Assembly: GCA_036562185.1 (NCBI GenBank)
Contig: DATCKN010000129.1
Span: 1 to 64,000, forward strand
Source: Thermoclostridium sp036562185
Lineage (GTDB): Bacteria; Bacillota; Clostridia; DSM-8532
DNA length: 64,000 nt
Direction of reading: 5' to 3'
Shown here: positions 43,399-53,067 of the stretch, in pieces
Layout of the letters: every line of letters starts with the position of its first letter
Position numbering within the stretch: the stretch's first letter is position 1
Program-made: the position numbers and the translations under genes
The notes under the pieces: generated by a model
Seen by the model: the letters and a program-made list of their open reading frames with translations, nothing else
Database searches by the model: none
Told to the model about the DNA's origin: nothing

Positions 43399-45963
43399 TC
43401 AGGTATCAGCCCATTTAATAAACGGTATGTCGTGTTTATTAAACAGTCCGTTGTGTTTTGGGGTTACCCTGAAGGTATAACCATACTCTCCGCCTTCTGT
43501 GATGTTAAGATTTACAGAATAATGACAGGTAGAAGAATCCGACTGTTTCATGAAATCCATCTCAACGGCTTTGCCATACCGGATCTGGTTATTGATTATC
43601 GGACCGTAATACACTTCAACAGCGACGTCATTCGGAGATAAATTTCCTAGAAAAACCGCTGCTTTCAGCGTAATGCTTTCACCTGTTTTCAAATTATATT
43701 CAAAGTGTGATTTGGCGGATGTATCGGCCATAATTCTTATATCCGGCCAAAATCTTCTGATCCTGTGCTTATATGATGATAAGCTTCTTGCCATTTCCAA
43801 ATTTGACTGCTGTATCATCCTCACCCTGTCAATACATGGGGCATAATATTCACGGGTATAGTCAAGAAGCATGCGGTGGGTACTGAATAATGGAGTTACC
43901 GACTTAATAGATTCTTTCATAATTTTCACCCATTCGGCCGGAACACCGTTTGCGTCCCTTTTATAATAAAGAGGGATTATCTGATTCTCAAGAAGACAGT
44001 ATAAAGACTTACTGTCTGCATCATCCTGCTGTTCTTCGCTTTCATATGGCGTATCATCACCTATAACCCAACCGTTTTTGCCGTTATAACCTTCACACCA
44101 CCAACCATCCAGAATGCTGCAATTTGGTATCCCGTTAATACTGACCTTCTGGCCGCTTGTTCCGCTGGCTTCCAGGGGACGCCTGGGATTATTCAGCCAC
44201 AGATCCACTCCCTGTACCAGATGCTTGGCAAGAGCCATGTTATAATTCTCTATAATAAAAATTTTTCCTTTAAAACCTTCGCGCCGGGCTATATCATGGA
44301 TATGTTTAATAACTTCATGAGCAGGCCTGTCTGCAGGATGAGCCTTCCCTGCGAAGATGATCTGTACAGGCATTTCACTGTTATTAAGGATTCTTTCGAT
44401 CCTTGCCATGTCCCTGAAAATAAGGGATGCTCTCTTATATGTTGCGAAACGCCTTGCAAACCCGACAGTAAAAGCATTTGCATCCATTCTTGATACATAT
44501 TCGTCAGCTTCAAAGTAAGGCAGCCCGTTCAGCCTTAACTGGTTTGTCAGCTGGTGCCTTAAGTAATTAATCATCTTTTCTTTCAGGCGGCAATGCGCAT
44601 CCCAGATTTCCTCGTCGGGTATTTGATCCACCGCTTCCCACATTTTAGTGTCGTAAATTTTGTCATGCCAGCCTTCGGGCAGGTATTTATCGAAGAGCTG
44701 CTTAAATTCGGGAGACAGCCAGGTCATTGTATGAATGCCGTTCGTTACATGGAAAATGGGGATTTCATTTTCGGGAATATTAGGCCATAAACTGCTGTAT
44801 ATGTTTCTCGATACAGCCCCGTGAAGCTCACTTACACCGTTTCTTTTTCCCGACATGTTTAAAGCCAGTACGGTCATGTTGAAATTGTACGGATCACCGG
44901 GCTTTAAACCAAGCGCTATAAATTCATCACGGCTCAAGCGCAGTTGGCCGTAATAGTTGCCAAAATACCTGTCGATCATGTCAATTGGAAAGACATCATT
45001 CCCGGCGGGGACAGGGGTATGTGTCGTGAAAATCGATGATGAGGAAATTATTTCCCGTGCTTCGTCAAAGGAAAGGTTGGATTCATTTATAAGTTTTCTG
45101 CAAAGTTCCAGCCCTATGAATGCAGAATGCCCTTCATTCATGTGATAAATGGTCCCTTTGATGTTCAATGCGTCCAGCATCCTGATGCCGCCAATACCCA
45201 GAAGTATTTCCTGTTGTATCCGCGTTTCCTTGTCGCCGCCATAAAGCTGGTATGTTATGGTTCTGTCATATTCGTTGTTTTCAGGTATGTCGGTATCCAT
45301 TAAATATAAGCTGACCCTTCCGACAGCAATTTTCCATACTTTTGCATATACTGTCCTGTTGGGTATTTCCACACGGATCAGCAATGGCCTGCCATCCTGC
45401 GTCAATACAGGCTGTACAGGAAGCTGTGATATATTCAGATTTGTAAAACTGGTTTCCTGCCAGCCGTCGCGGTTGATACGCTGGTTGAAATAGCCCTGTT
45501 TATATAACAGGCCTACTGCTGTAAAAGGAAGGCCGAGGTCGCTGGCGGTTTTGCAGTGGTCCCCCGACAGTATGCCAAGTCCGCCTGAATATATCGGAAG
45601 TATTTCACTAAGGCCGTATTCAGCCGAGAAATATATGATGTTTTCAGATGCTTTATCGGGGTAATTCCGGGAGAACCATGTATCTTTCTGCGACATATAC
45701 CTTTCAAACCTGGTTATGACGGAAGTATATCTCTCCATAAATGATGGATCTGATATTTTTTCCTTTAATTTATTTTGGCTTATCACCTGCAGAAAATGGA
45801 CCGGGTTTTTATTGGTTTTCGTCCAGAGTTCAGGATCGATTGCGTTAAAAAGTTCAGCTGCTTCATAATTCCATGTCCACCACAGGTTATATGCCAAATC
45901 TTTTAGTTTCAAGACCTCTTCAGGCAATTCCGCGGTAACTTTTATACGTCCAAGTATGTGCAT
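43399..45963 (-). CDS. glgP: Alpha-glucan phosphorylase (GT35, DUF3417 type)
   Basis: 854 residues from the ATG with AAAGGTGG upstream; an earlier in-frame ATG six codons before has no site. Residues 1-110 are the DUF3417 N-terminal domain with the N-L-W-W-T-W-N motif. The rest is a glycogen/maltodextrin phosphorylase with H-M-N-E-G-H-S-A-F near 290 and the pyridoxal-phosphate lysine in E-A-S-G-T-S-G-Q-K near 610, followed by D-G-W-W. Releases glucose 1-phosphate from alpha-glucans, or acts on related glucans. Monocistronic, convergent with the fusion gene. Confidence 0.93.
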   Translation of the reverse strand: MHILGRIKVTAELPEEVLKLKDLAYNLWWTWNYEAAELFNAIDPELWTKTNKNPVHFLQVISQNKLKEKISDPSFMERYTSVITRFERYMSQKDTWFSRNYPDKASENIIYFSAEYGLSEILPIYSGGLGILSGDHCKTASDLGLPFTAVGLLYKQGYFNQRINRDGWQETSFTNLNISQLPVQPVLTQDGRPLLIRVEIPNRTVYAKVWKIAVGRVSLYLMDTDIPENNEYDRTITYQLYGGDKETRIQQEILLGIGGIRMLDALNIKGTIYHMNEGHSAFIGLELCRKLINESNLSFDEAREIISSSSIFTTHTPVPAGNDVFPIDMIDRYFGNYYGQLRLSRDEFIALGLKPGDPYNFNMTVLALNMSGKRNGVSELHGAVSRNIYSSLWPNIPENEIPIFHVTNGIHTMTWLSPEFKQLFDKYLPEGWHDKIYDTKMWEAVDQIPDEEIWDAHCRLKEKMINYLRHQLTNQLRLNGLPYFEADEYVSRMDANAFTVGFARRFATYKRASLIFRDMARIERILNNSEMPVQIIFAGKAHPADRPAHEVIKHIHDIARREGFKGKIFIIENYNMALAKHLVQGVDLWLNNPRRPLEASGTSGQKVSINGIPNCSILDGWWCEGYNGKNGWVIGDDTPYESEEQQDDADSKSLYCLLENQIIPLYYKRDANGVPAEWVKIMKESIKSVTPLFSTHRMLLDYTREYYAPCIDRVRMIQQSNLEMARSLSSYKHRIRRFWPDIRIMADTSAKSHFEYNLKTGESITLKAAVFLGNLSPNDVAVEVYYGPIINNQIRYGKAVEMDFMKQSDSSTCHYSVNLNITEGGEYGYTFRVTPKHNGLFNKHDIPFIKWADT

Positions 45964-46251
45964 AAAATTCCACCTTTCCATAAAAAATGAACACGCTCAA
46001 TATGCCATTGTTATGCATAACATACTTAGTATTCGTAAAACGCGGCAATTTAAACAACAGTATACAGAACTATATTGAAAAAAGGCGTTTTTTGCTTTAT
46101 ACTAATAACAATTTACAACAGGTTATTTATTCCACTTATTTATTGAGTGTTTTTCTTATATGAGATAAAATTAATACTGGTATTTATGATAATCTGAGCG
46201 ATGCATGTTTTAATATCATGAACAGGACTGAGGATTAAAGGAGGTATTGAA

Positions 46252-46809
46252 GTGGCAGGGTCAAGCGCTAAGAAGTTTGGAACTTCGATGTTTGGTTTTA
46301 AGAAAGCTGATGTTAATGCTTATCTGGAACGAGTTATCAGAGAGTTTGATCAAAGACTTAAGGAAAGAGATGAGGAAAATTCGGCACTCAAGTCCGAACT
46401 CAATGAGCTGAAGTCAAAATATGATCAGCTGTCCAGGGAGACAGAATCCCTGATGAAGGAAAAGGAAAGGATCGCCGGGGTGCTGCTGCAGGCGCAGGAA
46501 AAGGCCGAAATGATGATGAAAGAGGCACAGGATAAGGCCTTAAAAGAAAAAATGCGGCTTGATCAACTGCTTGAATCTGAAAAAGAAAGAATAGTTGACA
46601 TAAGGAAAGAGTTAAAGGAACTAAGAAGCCACATAGCAGATATACTTTCGAGATATGAAAAGCAAATTGATGATGTAATTACAAACATTGAAAATCATGA
46701 AATTTACAGCATGCAGGATCATGATGAACACATGAGCGAAGATGAAAACCATGATGAAAGCGAAAGTACATATGAATATGAAGATGTTGCAGAGGATCGT
46801 GCAGGATAA
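46252..46809 (+). CDS. divIVA: DivIVA-domain coiled-coil protein
   Basis: 185 residues from a GTG start behind GGAGG. The conserved DivIVA N-terminus is F-G-F-K-K-A-D-V-N-A-Y-L (about 14-25). A long coiled coil rich in Glu, Lys and Leu covers about 30-145, and an acidic tail follows. DivIVA-like proteins mark curved membrane and organise division or the cell pole. Here it sits before an Lrp-type regulator rather than in the usual ylm cell-division cluster, so it may be a second, specialised family member. Confidence 0.8.
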   Translation: MAGSSAKKFGTSMFGFKKADVNAYLERVIREFDQRLKERDEENSALKSELNELKSKYDQLSRETESLMKEKERIAGVLLQAQEKAEMMMKEAQDKALKEKMRLDQLLESEKERIVDIRKELKELRSHIADILSRYEKQIDDVITNIENHEIYSMQDHDEHMSEDENHDESESTYEYEDVAEDRAG

Positions 46810-46828
46810 TTAATTTTGGAGGTTATTT

Positions 46829-47311
46829 ATGGACAACGAAATCTTACACATTCTTTCAAAAAACAGCAGGCTGACTAATGAGCAAATAGCGGTGATGATT
46901 GGAAAAAAGGAAGAAGAAGTCGCAAAAGCCATCAAGGAGATGGAGGATAAGAACATAATATTAGGCTATCCTGCTCTAATTGATTGGGAAAAAACCGATA
47001 ATGATATTGTTTCGGCATATATTGAAGTTAAAGTGACACCACAACGGGACAAAGGATTTGACGATGTCGCTGAAAGAATTTACCAGTTTCCTCAGGTAAA
47101 ATCCTGCAGCTTAATGTCGGGAAGCTTCGACCTTTTTGTGGTTGTAGAAGGAAAATCCATGAAGGATGTGGCCTTGTTTGTGGCAGAAAAACTGGCAACC
47201 ATTGATTCGGTCCTCAGTACATCCACCCACTTCGTTTTGAAAAAATACAAGGATAAGGGCGTCATATTCAACCAAAATGGTAAAGATACCAGAGAGGCAG
47301 TGGTTTTATGA
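46829..47311 (+). CDS. Lrp/AsnC family transcriptional regulator
   Basis: 160 residues, normal for the family. N-terminal helix-turn-helix (N-S-R-L-T-N-E-Q-I-A-V-M-I-G, about 9-23) is followed by an alpha/beta RAM domain (about 70-145) with V-K-S-C-S-L-M-S-G-S-F-D-L-F-V-V-V, the usual ligand-binding region. Amino acids are typical effectors. The 3' end overlaps the aminotransferase by four bases (ATGA), so it probably regulates, and is translated with, that gene. Confidence 0.92.
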   Translation: MDNEILHILSKNSRLTNEQIAVMIGKKEEEVAKAIKEMEDKNIILGYPALIDWEKTDNDIVSAYIEVKVTPQRDKGFDDVAERIYQFPQVKSCSLMSGSFDLFVVVEGKSMKDVALFVAEKLATIDSVLSTSTHFVLKKYKDKGVIFNQNGKDTREAVVL

Positions 47312-48477
47312 ATGTACAGAAGATGATAGCCCCTCATATTGCTGCGGTTCCTCCTTCGGGCATAAGGAAATATTTTGATCTGATTAATGAAATGAAGGAT
47401 GCAATTTCTTTAGGGATAGGGGAACCCGATTTTGTTACGCCCTATTCTATCCGTGAAGAAGGAGTTTACTCCCTTGAAAAAGGATACACACACTATTCCT
47501 CAAATGCAGGTTTCATTGAGCTTAGACAGGAAATATGCAACTACATGAAAAGGCGGTTTAACCTTATATATATGCCTGAATCGGAAGTACTTGTGACCGT
47601 AGGCGGGAGCGAGGCCATTGATTTGGCTATACGTACTCTGGTTTCGCCGGGTGACGAAGTTATCATCCCTGAACCGTCATTTGTTGCATATAAAGGATGT
47701 ACGCTTTTTGCCGGAGCTGTACCCGTGCCTGTTAAACTGAAAGCAGAGAACAATTTCCGCTTAAAGCGCGAGGATTTGGAAAAAGCAGTTACAGATAAAA
47801 CCAAGATCCTCATTATAGCCTATCCGAACAACCCAACAGGAGCAATTATGGAATATGAGGATTATGCGGAAATTGTAGACTTTCTTGCTGATAAGGATAT
47901 AATGATAATATCCGATGAACTTTATGCAGAACTCACATATTCAGGGAAGCATGTATCAATTGCAAATTTTGAGGAAATGAAGGACAGGACCATTGTTGTC
48001 AACGGTATGTCGAAGGCGTTTGCGATGACAGGCTGGAGGATTGGGTTTGCCTGCGGAAACAGGTATATTATAGAGCAAATGAAAAAAGTGCACCAGTATG
48101 CAATAATGTGCGCTCCCACCACAGCCCAGTACGCTGCAATTGAAGCCTTGAAGAACGGGGATGATGAAGTTTCTGCAATGGTTGGTGAATACAACCGGCG
48201 AAGGAGACTGGTCCTGGAAGGGTTCAGAAAAATAGGGTTTGATTGCTTCGAGCCGCTTGGAGCTTTCTATGTTTTTCCTGATATCAGAATAACAGGACTT
48301 TCTTCCGATGAATTTTGCGAACGGCTCCTGATGGAAGAAAAGGTTTTAATGGTTCCGGGCACGGCATTCGGTGAATGTGGTGAGGGGTTTGTAAGGGCGA
48401 CATATGCCACTTCAACCGAAAAACTCATTGAAGCGATAAAACGCACAGAGAGGTTTGTGTCAAGGTGCAAAAAATAA
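47308..48477 (+). CDS. PLP-dependent class I/II aminotransferase
   Basis: 389 residues. Fold type I aminotransferase with G-I-G-E-P-D-F near 34, Y-x-S-N-A-G near 63, N-N-P-T-G near 171, S-D-E-L-Y-A-E near 200 and PLP lysine in S-K-A-F-A-M-T-G-W-R-I-G near 235. Resembles the aspartate/aromatic or PatA group of Firmicutes. Translationally coupled to the Lrp-like regulator, so its amino-acid substrate may be the regulator's ligand (inference). Confidence 0.93.
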   Translation: MNVQKMIAPHIAAVPPSGIRKYFDLINEMKDAISLGIGEPDFVTPYSIREEGVYSLEKGYTHYSSNAGFIELRQEICNYMKRRFNLIYMPESEVLVTVGGSEAIDLAIRTLVSPGDEVIIPEPSFVAYKGCTLFAGAVPVPVKLKAENNFRLKREDLEKAVTDKTKILIIAYPNNPTGAIMEYEDYAEIVDFLADKDIMIISDELYAELTYSGKHVSIANFEEMKDRTIVVNGMSKAFAMTGWRIGFACGNRYIIEQMKKVHQYAIMCAPTTAQYAAIEALKNGDDEVSAMVGEYNRRRRLVLEGFRKIGFDCFEPLGAFYVFPDIRITGLSSDEFCERLLMEEKVLMVPGTAFGECGEGFVRATYATSTEKLIEAIKRTERFVSRCKK

Positions 48478-48502
48478 AAGTGCGAGTTTAATTCGCACTT
48501 TT
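48476..48502. terminator. Bidirectional terminator
   Basis: AAAAGTGCGA pairs perfectly with TCGCACTTTT around a seven-base loop. It overlaps the aminotransferase stop and also ends the reverse-strand Spo0E-like gene. Confidence 0.88.
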
Positions 48503-48533
48503 ACTTCCTAAAAATCTCATCTGTTTTTTGTTT

Positions 48534-48677
48534 TCATAAATGTTTTTTGCCAATTTGGCTATACATATGCATTAGAATAATTTTATCCAGTTCCTGGCTT
48601 ACCTCTATGATTTGTTCCCATGACCCCGTTTCAATGACCTTATAAAGTTCCTTCCGTGCTTTTTCCAACTCTGACAT
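48534..48677 (-). CDS. Spo0E-like aspartyl-phosphate phosphatase peptide
   Basis: A 47-residue peptide, shorter than most gene-finder cut-offs. It has two predicted helices joined by a short turn and the Spo0E family signature V-S-Q-E-L-D-K-I-I near residues 26-34. The start ATG has AGGAG eight bases upstream. Spo0E-type peptides dephosphorylate Spo0A-P and delay sporulation. It is flanked by a terminator at its 3' end and looks like an intact single gene. Confidence 0.75.
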   Translation of the reverse strand: MSELEKARKELYKVIETGSWEQIIEVSQELDKIILMHMYSQIGKKHL

Positions 48678-49025
48678 CTTTTGTGCTCCTCTCTAAAACA
48701 TGTGTAAAATCCTGGCGGTTGTTGTTTATTGCTGTTACTATCATAAAATATATGGGTATATATGTCAATTTTCCGAACATATTGCTTTGGTGTTGGAAAT
48801 CTGGCTGGAATAATGATGCAGGCTTTGTTATAAAGACCGGCAATGCAGGAAATATTTCCATATATTATTATTTGTATTTCCTGTATACCCTTTTGTGTCC
48901 TTATACGGGTTTCCCTGAAAAAATGAAAATTGGATAATTTATGAGTTGATATTATAAACTAATCATATTATCATTATATAGTAACGGGAATTTTATAGTT
49001 GAAAATATTTTAAACAGGAGTTGAA
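48678..49025. other. Intergenic region between Spo0E-like gene and fabI
   Basis: A+T rich; no open frame with a ribosome site and no clear RNA structure. It should hold divergent promoters for the Spo0E-like gene and fabI, but I could not pin them down. Confidence 0.4.
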
Positions 49026-49799
49026 ATGGGTATGTTAGCAGGTAAAAATATTATGATTATGGGAGTACGGAACAAGTGGAGCATAGCCTGGGGAATTGCC
49101 CTGTCGTGTCTTGAGCAGAATGCCAATATTATACTGACATACCGGGGTGAAAGAGAAAAGGAAGCCATTGAAAAGCTTATCCAGGAAGATTATTCATCAA
49201 AAATCAAAATCTATCCTTGTGATGTTACATCTGACGATGAAATACAGGAACTTTTCAGCAGGGTGGGCAAAGATTGCGGCATTCTTCACGGGCTTGTGCA
49301 TGCGATAGCTTTTGCCAATACTGAGGATTTAAGGAATTCATTTATCAATACTTCGAGGAACGGGTTCCTGAATGCACTGGATGTCAGCGCATACTCCTTG
49401 ATTGCAGTGTCAAAATATGCAAAAGACCTGATGATAAATGGAGGAAGCATTGTTACATTAACGTACCAGGGTTCAAACAGGGTTGTTTCGGGATATAATG
49501 TTATGGGAGTGGCAAAGGCGGCTTTGGAGTCGTCTGTAAGATATCTTGCCCATGATTTGGGGCCGCAGAATATACGGATTAACGCAATTTCGGCAGGTCC
49601 TGTAAAAACCGTGTCGGCGATGGGAATTCAAAACTTCGGCGATGTTCTGGATGTTGTTGAGCAAAAATCTCCTCTTAAGAGAAATGTAACACTGAAGGAA
49701 ATCGGCGATACTGCTGTTTGCCTGCTGAGTGATTTTACAGCAGGTACAACAGGTCAAATTATTTACGTGGATTCAGGTTTCAGTATATTAGGAATGTAA
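49026..49799 (+). CDS. fabI: Enoyl-[acyl-carrier-protein] reductase FabI
   Basis: 257 residues. Short-chain dehydrogenase fold with the FabI-type cofactor loop G-V-R-N-K-W-S-I-A-W-G near residue 13 and the active-site Y-x6-K pattern seen as Y-N-V-M-G-V-A-K near residue 158. I-N-A-I-S-A-G-P near 189 is the family block. It reduces trans-2-enoyl-ACP with NAD(P)H in the last step of fatty acid elongation. It stands alone with its own terminator, not in a fab cluster. Start is behind CAGGAG. Confidence 0.93.
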   Translation: MGMLAGKNIMIMGVRNKWSIAWGIALSCLEQNANIILTYRGEREKEAIEKLIQEDYSSKIKIYPCDVTSDDEIQELFSRVGKDCGILHGLVHAIAFANTEDLRNSFINTSRNGFLNALDVSAYSLIAVSKYAKDLMINGGSIVTLTYQGSNRVVSGYNVMGVAKAALESSVRYLAHDLGPQNIRINAISAGPVKTVSAMGIQNFGDVLDVVEQKSPLKRNVTLKEIGDTAVCLLSDFTAGTTGQIIYVDSGFSILGM

Positions 49800-49822
49800 G
49801 GAAGCGGCAGCTTCCTTTTTTA
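49798..49822 (+). terminator. Terminator of fabI
   Basis: AAGGAAGC and GCTTCCTT around a GGCA tetraloop, followed by a T-run. Confidence 0.9.
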
Positions 49823-49949
49823 TTGTCTCTATTTTTACAATTTGTTCATATTTTGTTCAAATGAATATTTCATAATTAAATAGGTCATGTCTTTGATCAA
49901 AAGATTATTTTACCGGCACAGAAAATCTTTGAAAGATTGGAGGAGCACT

Positions 49950-50897
49950 ATGATAGAAATTCAAAATCTGACCAAGCATTATGGTGAGATAAAAGCCGTG
50001 CAAGATGTAAGTTTCAAAGTAACAAAAGGAGAAATTCTTGGTTTCCTTGGACCCAACGGAGCGGGAAAATCAACTACGATGAACATTATTACAGGGTATA
50101 TACCTTCAACATCAGGCACTGTAACGGTTGACGGGTATGATATCATGGAAAACCCCAGGGAAGTTAAGAAAAGGATTGGATATATGCCTGAATTGCCACC
50201 GCTATATCTGGATATGACTGTAACCGATTATCTAGATTTCTGTGCTCGCTTGAAAGAAGTGGACAAAAAGGCATGGAAAAGTCAGAAAGACGATATAATG
50301 GAGCTGGTAAAAATAACACATGTACAACACAGATTGATCAGAAATCTTTCCAAGGGATACAGGCAAAGAGTAGGCCTGGCCCAAGCACTTGTCGGTACAC
50401 CTGAGGTGCTTATACTGGACGAGCCTACAGTTGGACTTGATCCCAAGCAAATTATAGAAATTCGTAAGCTCATAAAAGCTCTTGGAAAAAATCATACCAT
50501 TATTTTAAGTTCTCATATTCTGCCTGAAGTCAGTGCAGTCTGCGAAAGGGTTGTTATAATAAACAAGGGAAAAATAGTAGCAGAGGATACCCCTGAAAAT
50601 CTGTCCAAAAATCTTACTGACTTCACAAAATTCAAAATGACTATTGCAGGCCCTGACAAGAAAGTCAAGGAGCTTATACAGCAGGTATATGGAGTAAAAT
50701 ACCTTGAAGTTCAGTCTGCGGGAAAAGATGACGAATTCAGTTATATAATTGAAGCTGACAAGGACATAGATGTAAGAAAACCCATTTTCCATAAACTGGC
50801 ACAGGACGGATACCCTATTCTTGAGCTGAGATCATTGGGATTGTCACTTGAAGAAATATTCCTGCAGCTAACAACTGAGGAAAAGGAGGTTAATTAA
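49950..50897 (+). CDS. ABC transporter ATP-binding protein (GldA/NatA-like)
   Basis: 315 residues from the ATG behind TGGAGGAG; the longer frame adds 21 unlikely residues. Walker A G-P-N-G-A-G-K-S near 36, signature L-S-K-G-Y-R-Q-R near 132, Walker B L-I-L-D-E-P-T near 150 and a switch histidine in L-S-S-H-I. A C-terminal extension of about 90 residues follows the ATPase core. It heads a four-gene operon with a permease, a GldG-like protein and a DUF4340 protein. Confidence 0.92.
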   Translation: MIEIQNLTKHYGEIKAVQDVSFKVTKGEILGFLGPNGAGKSTTMNIITGYIPSTSGTVTVDGYDIMENPREVKKRIGYMPELPPLYLDMTVTDYLDFCARLKEVDKKAWKSQKDDIMELVKITHVQHRLIRNLSKGYRQRVGLAQALVGTPEVLILDEPTVGLDPKQIIEIRKLIKALGKNHTIILSSHILPEVSAVCERVVIINKGKIVAEDTPENLSKNLTDFTKFKMTIAGPDKKVKELIQQVYGVKYLEVQSAGKDDEFSYIIEADKDIDVRKPIFHKLAQDGYPILELRSLGLSLEEIFLQLTTEEKEVN

Positions 50898-50899
50898 TT

Positions 50900-51610
50900 A
50901 TGCTGGCTATATGGAAACGTGAAGTTCAAGCATACTTTTATCAGCCTATTGCTTATATATTAATTGGATTATTCTTCCTGATTTCATCCATATATTTCAC
51001 CTTTGGAACGGTAGCATCCTATTATGCACAACTGAACAGTCTTCTTTCCAGTATAATTTTCATTCTTACCTTTGTATGTCCTATTCTTACAATGCGTATT
51101 CTTACAGAGGACAGAAAAAACGGAACAGAAGTATTACTTGTTACATCACCTGTGGATGTTTACCAGATTGTCTTAGGAAAGTTTTTAGCAGCTTTCACCG
51201 TATTCATGGTAATGTTTGCATCAACATTTATCTACCTTATAATAATATATATTCTCGGCGGAAGACCTGAAATACCCGTGCTTGTAGGCGGATATATAGG
51301 ATTTTTGCTCGTTGGGGCATGCTATGTAGCGATTGGCGTTTTTGCATCTTCCCTGACTGAAAACCAGATCGTTGCAGCCATAATCAGTTTTGCAATTCTT
51401 TTGCTGATTAACATAATAGATGCCATTGCATCATTTATTGGAGGTTTTACAGCCAAAATTCTGGATATGTTTTCACTGCTGTCAAGATACGAGGATCTCA
51501 ATTCAGGTATACTTGATATTACATCCATTATTTACTACCTGAGCTTTATAGCAGTTTTTCTGTTCTTAACAACAAGAGTAATTGATAAGAGACGTTGGAG
51601 TCAGGGGTGA
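50900..51610 (+). CDS. ABC-2 type permease (GldF-like)
   Basis: 236 residues with six hydrophobic segments spread over the whole length, the ABC-2 permease plan. It has the family's E-D-R-K-N-G-T-E-V-L-L-V-T-S-P-V near residue 70 between the second and third segments. Starts two bases after the ATPase stop and overlaps the search frame of the next gene. Substrate unknown. Confidence 0.88.
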   Translation: MLAIWKREVQAYFYQPIAYILIGLFFLISSIYFTFGTVASYYAQLNSLLSSIIFILTFVCPILTMRILTEDRKNGTEVLLVTSPVDVYQIVLGKFLAAFTVFMVMFASTFIYLIIIYILGGRPEIPVLVGGYIGFLLVGACYVAIGVFASSLTENQIVAAIISFAILLLINIIDAIASFIGGFTAKILDMFSLLSRYEDLNSGILDITSIIYYLSFIAVFLFLTTRVIDKRRWSQG

Positions 51611-51615
51611 TTGAC

Positions 51616-53067
51616 ATGAAAGAGAAGAAATTTGTTATAAATAAAAGAAGTTTGCGTTTTGGCTCATATTCCTTTGTGCTGACTGTAATTGTGATTGCAT
51701 CTGCAATAATTCTTAATGCTATTGTCGGTGCAACGCAAATAAGAGAAAGGCTAAAGATAGATCTGACCAGCAATAAATTATACAGTATCGGTGAAAAAAC
51801 AGATGAAGTATTAAAGTCATTAAATGAAAAAGTTGAGATTATCGGTCTTTTTGATGAAAGCAAAATGGGTGATTCATCATACAGCCAGGTAATTGAATTT
51901 GTTAAACAATATGAAACAAAAAGCAATTTAATCGATGTTAAATACGTTGATCCTGACAAGAATCCTGCATATATTCAGAATGAACTTGATCCCGACGGGT
52001 TGCTTGGCGTTAAAAAGTACGATTTTGTTGTAAGAAGTGAAAAACGTTCGAAAGTATTATCTACCTATGACATTTTTGATATAAGTTACAGTTCATCAAC
52101 TTATATGCCCCAGGTTACAGGGCTGAATGCTGAGTATGCATTCACCGGTGCAATAAGATACGTAACTTCTGAGAATATTCCGGTAATTTACTATACCGAA
52201 GGCCATGGAGAAGGCGATTTGTCGGAAGAATACTCTGAATTGGTATCTAACCTTGAGCTAAATGGGTATAAGGTGGAAAAAATAAACCTGGCAACTATTG
52301 AGAAAATTCCTGACGATGCCTCGGTTATTCTTTTTGCCAAACCCCAACGTGACTTGTCGTCAGCAGAACTTGACAAGCTTATGTATTTTATGGAAAACGG
52401 AGGGAATACCGTATTCCTCTTTGATCCTATCCAAAGCAGCACTAAACTGGCTAACTTCGAGGAGTTCTTATCAGAGTTTAATCTTGCTTTGGGATATGAC
52501 GTGGTTTTTGAGATGGCATCAAATAAAGCTGCGTTCGGGCAACCATATTATTTCATGCCGACAGTTGTAAATAATTCGATAAACTCGGTTTTGGATCCTG
52601 ATAAATTCAATCTGTCATTGATTTATGCCCAGAGCATTGAAATCCTTAAAAACGAAAAGGAATGGATAACTACAACACCGTTGCTGACCACCTCTTCTGA
52701 AGCAGTAGGAAAGTCTTTGTTTGAAGGCGTTGAAGACAAATCAGGCCCTCTGAATATTGCCGTTGCCGTTCAAAATAACGGAAATCTGAAATCAAGTAAG
52801 ACAGTTGTTATTGGAAACTCATATTTTGTTTCTGACGATGGAATGAGTATTTCCGATACCGGTAAAAAATTCCTTGTGAACGCCATTAACTGGATGCAGG
52901 ATAATGAAGCCGATATTTATATTCCTGTTAAGCAATATACAACACCACGGCTTCAGAGTGTTACCCAGCAGACATTGACATTGCTGTTCATTGGGCTGAT
53001 TATTGTAGTTCCGTTAATTATCATGGGCGCAGGCGTATTTGTCTGGTTAAGGAGGAGACATCTATGA
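51616..53067 (+). CDS. GldG-like protein (ABC_transp_aux domain)
   Basis: 483 residues from the ATG behind GGGGTGA. An N-terminal membrane helix (about 15-38) is followed by a large extracytoplasmic region (about 45-445) with Y-Y-T-E-G-H-G-E near 195 and V-I-L-F-A-K-P near 235, typical of the GldG/ABC auxiliary family, and a C-terminal membrane helix ending in W-L-R-R-R. Such proteins accompany GldA/GldF transporters; a role in gliding was shown only in Bacteroidetes. Role here unknown. Overlaps the DUF4340 gene by four bases. Confidence 0.87.
   Translation: MKEKKFVINKRSLRFGSYSFVLTVIVIASAIILNAIVGATQIRERLKIDLTSNKLYSIGEKTDEVLKSLNEKVEIIGLFDESKMGDSSYSQVIEFVKQYETKSNLIDVKYVDPDKNPAYIQNELDPDGLLGVKKYDFVVRSEKRSKVLSTYDIFDISYSSSTYMPQVTGLNAEYAFTGAIRYVTSENIPVIYYTEGHGEGDLSEEYSELVSNLELNGYKVEKINLATIEKIPDDASVILFAKPQRDLSSAELDKLMYFMENGGNTVFLFDPIQSSTKLANFEEFLSEFNLALGYDVVFEMASNKAAFGQPYYFMPTVVNNSINSVLDPDKFNLSLIYAQSIEILKNEKEWITTTPLLTTSSEAVGKSLFEGVEDKSGPLNIAVAVQNNGNLKSSKTVVIGNSYFVSDDGMSISDTGKKFLVNAINWMQDNEADIYIPVKQYTTPRLQSVTQQTLTLLFIGLIIVVPLIIMGAGVFVWLRRRHL

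Noticed and set aside
48656..48937. 93-codon forward frame opposite the Spo0E-like gene
   Set aside because: No ribosome site, low-quality composition, and overlaps the better supported reverse-strand peptide.
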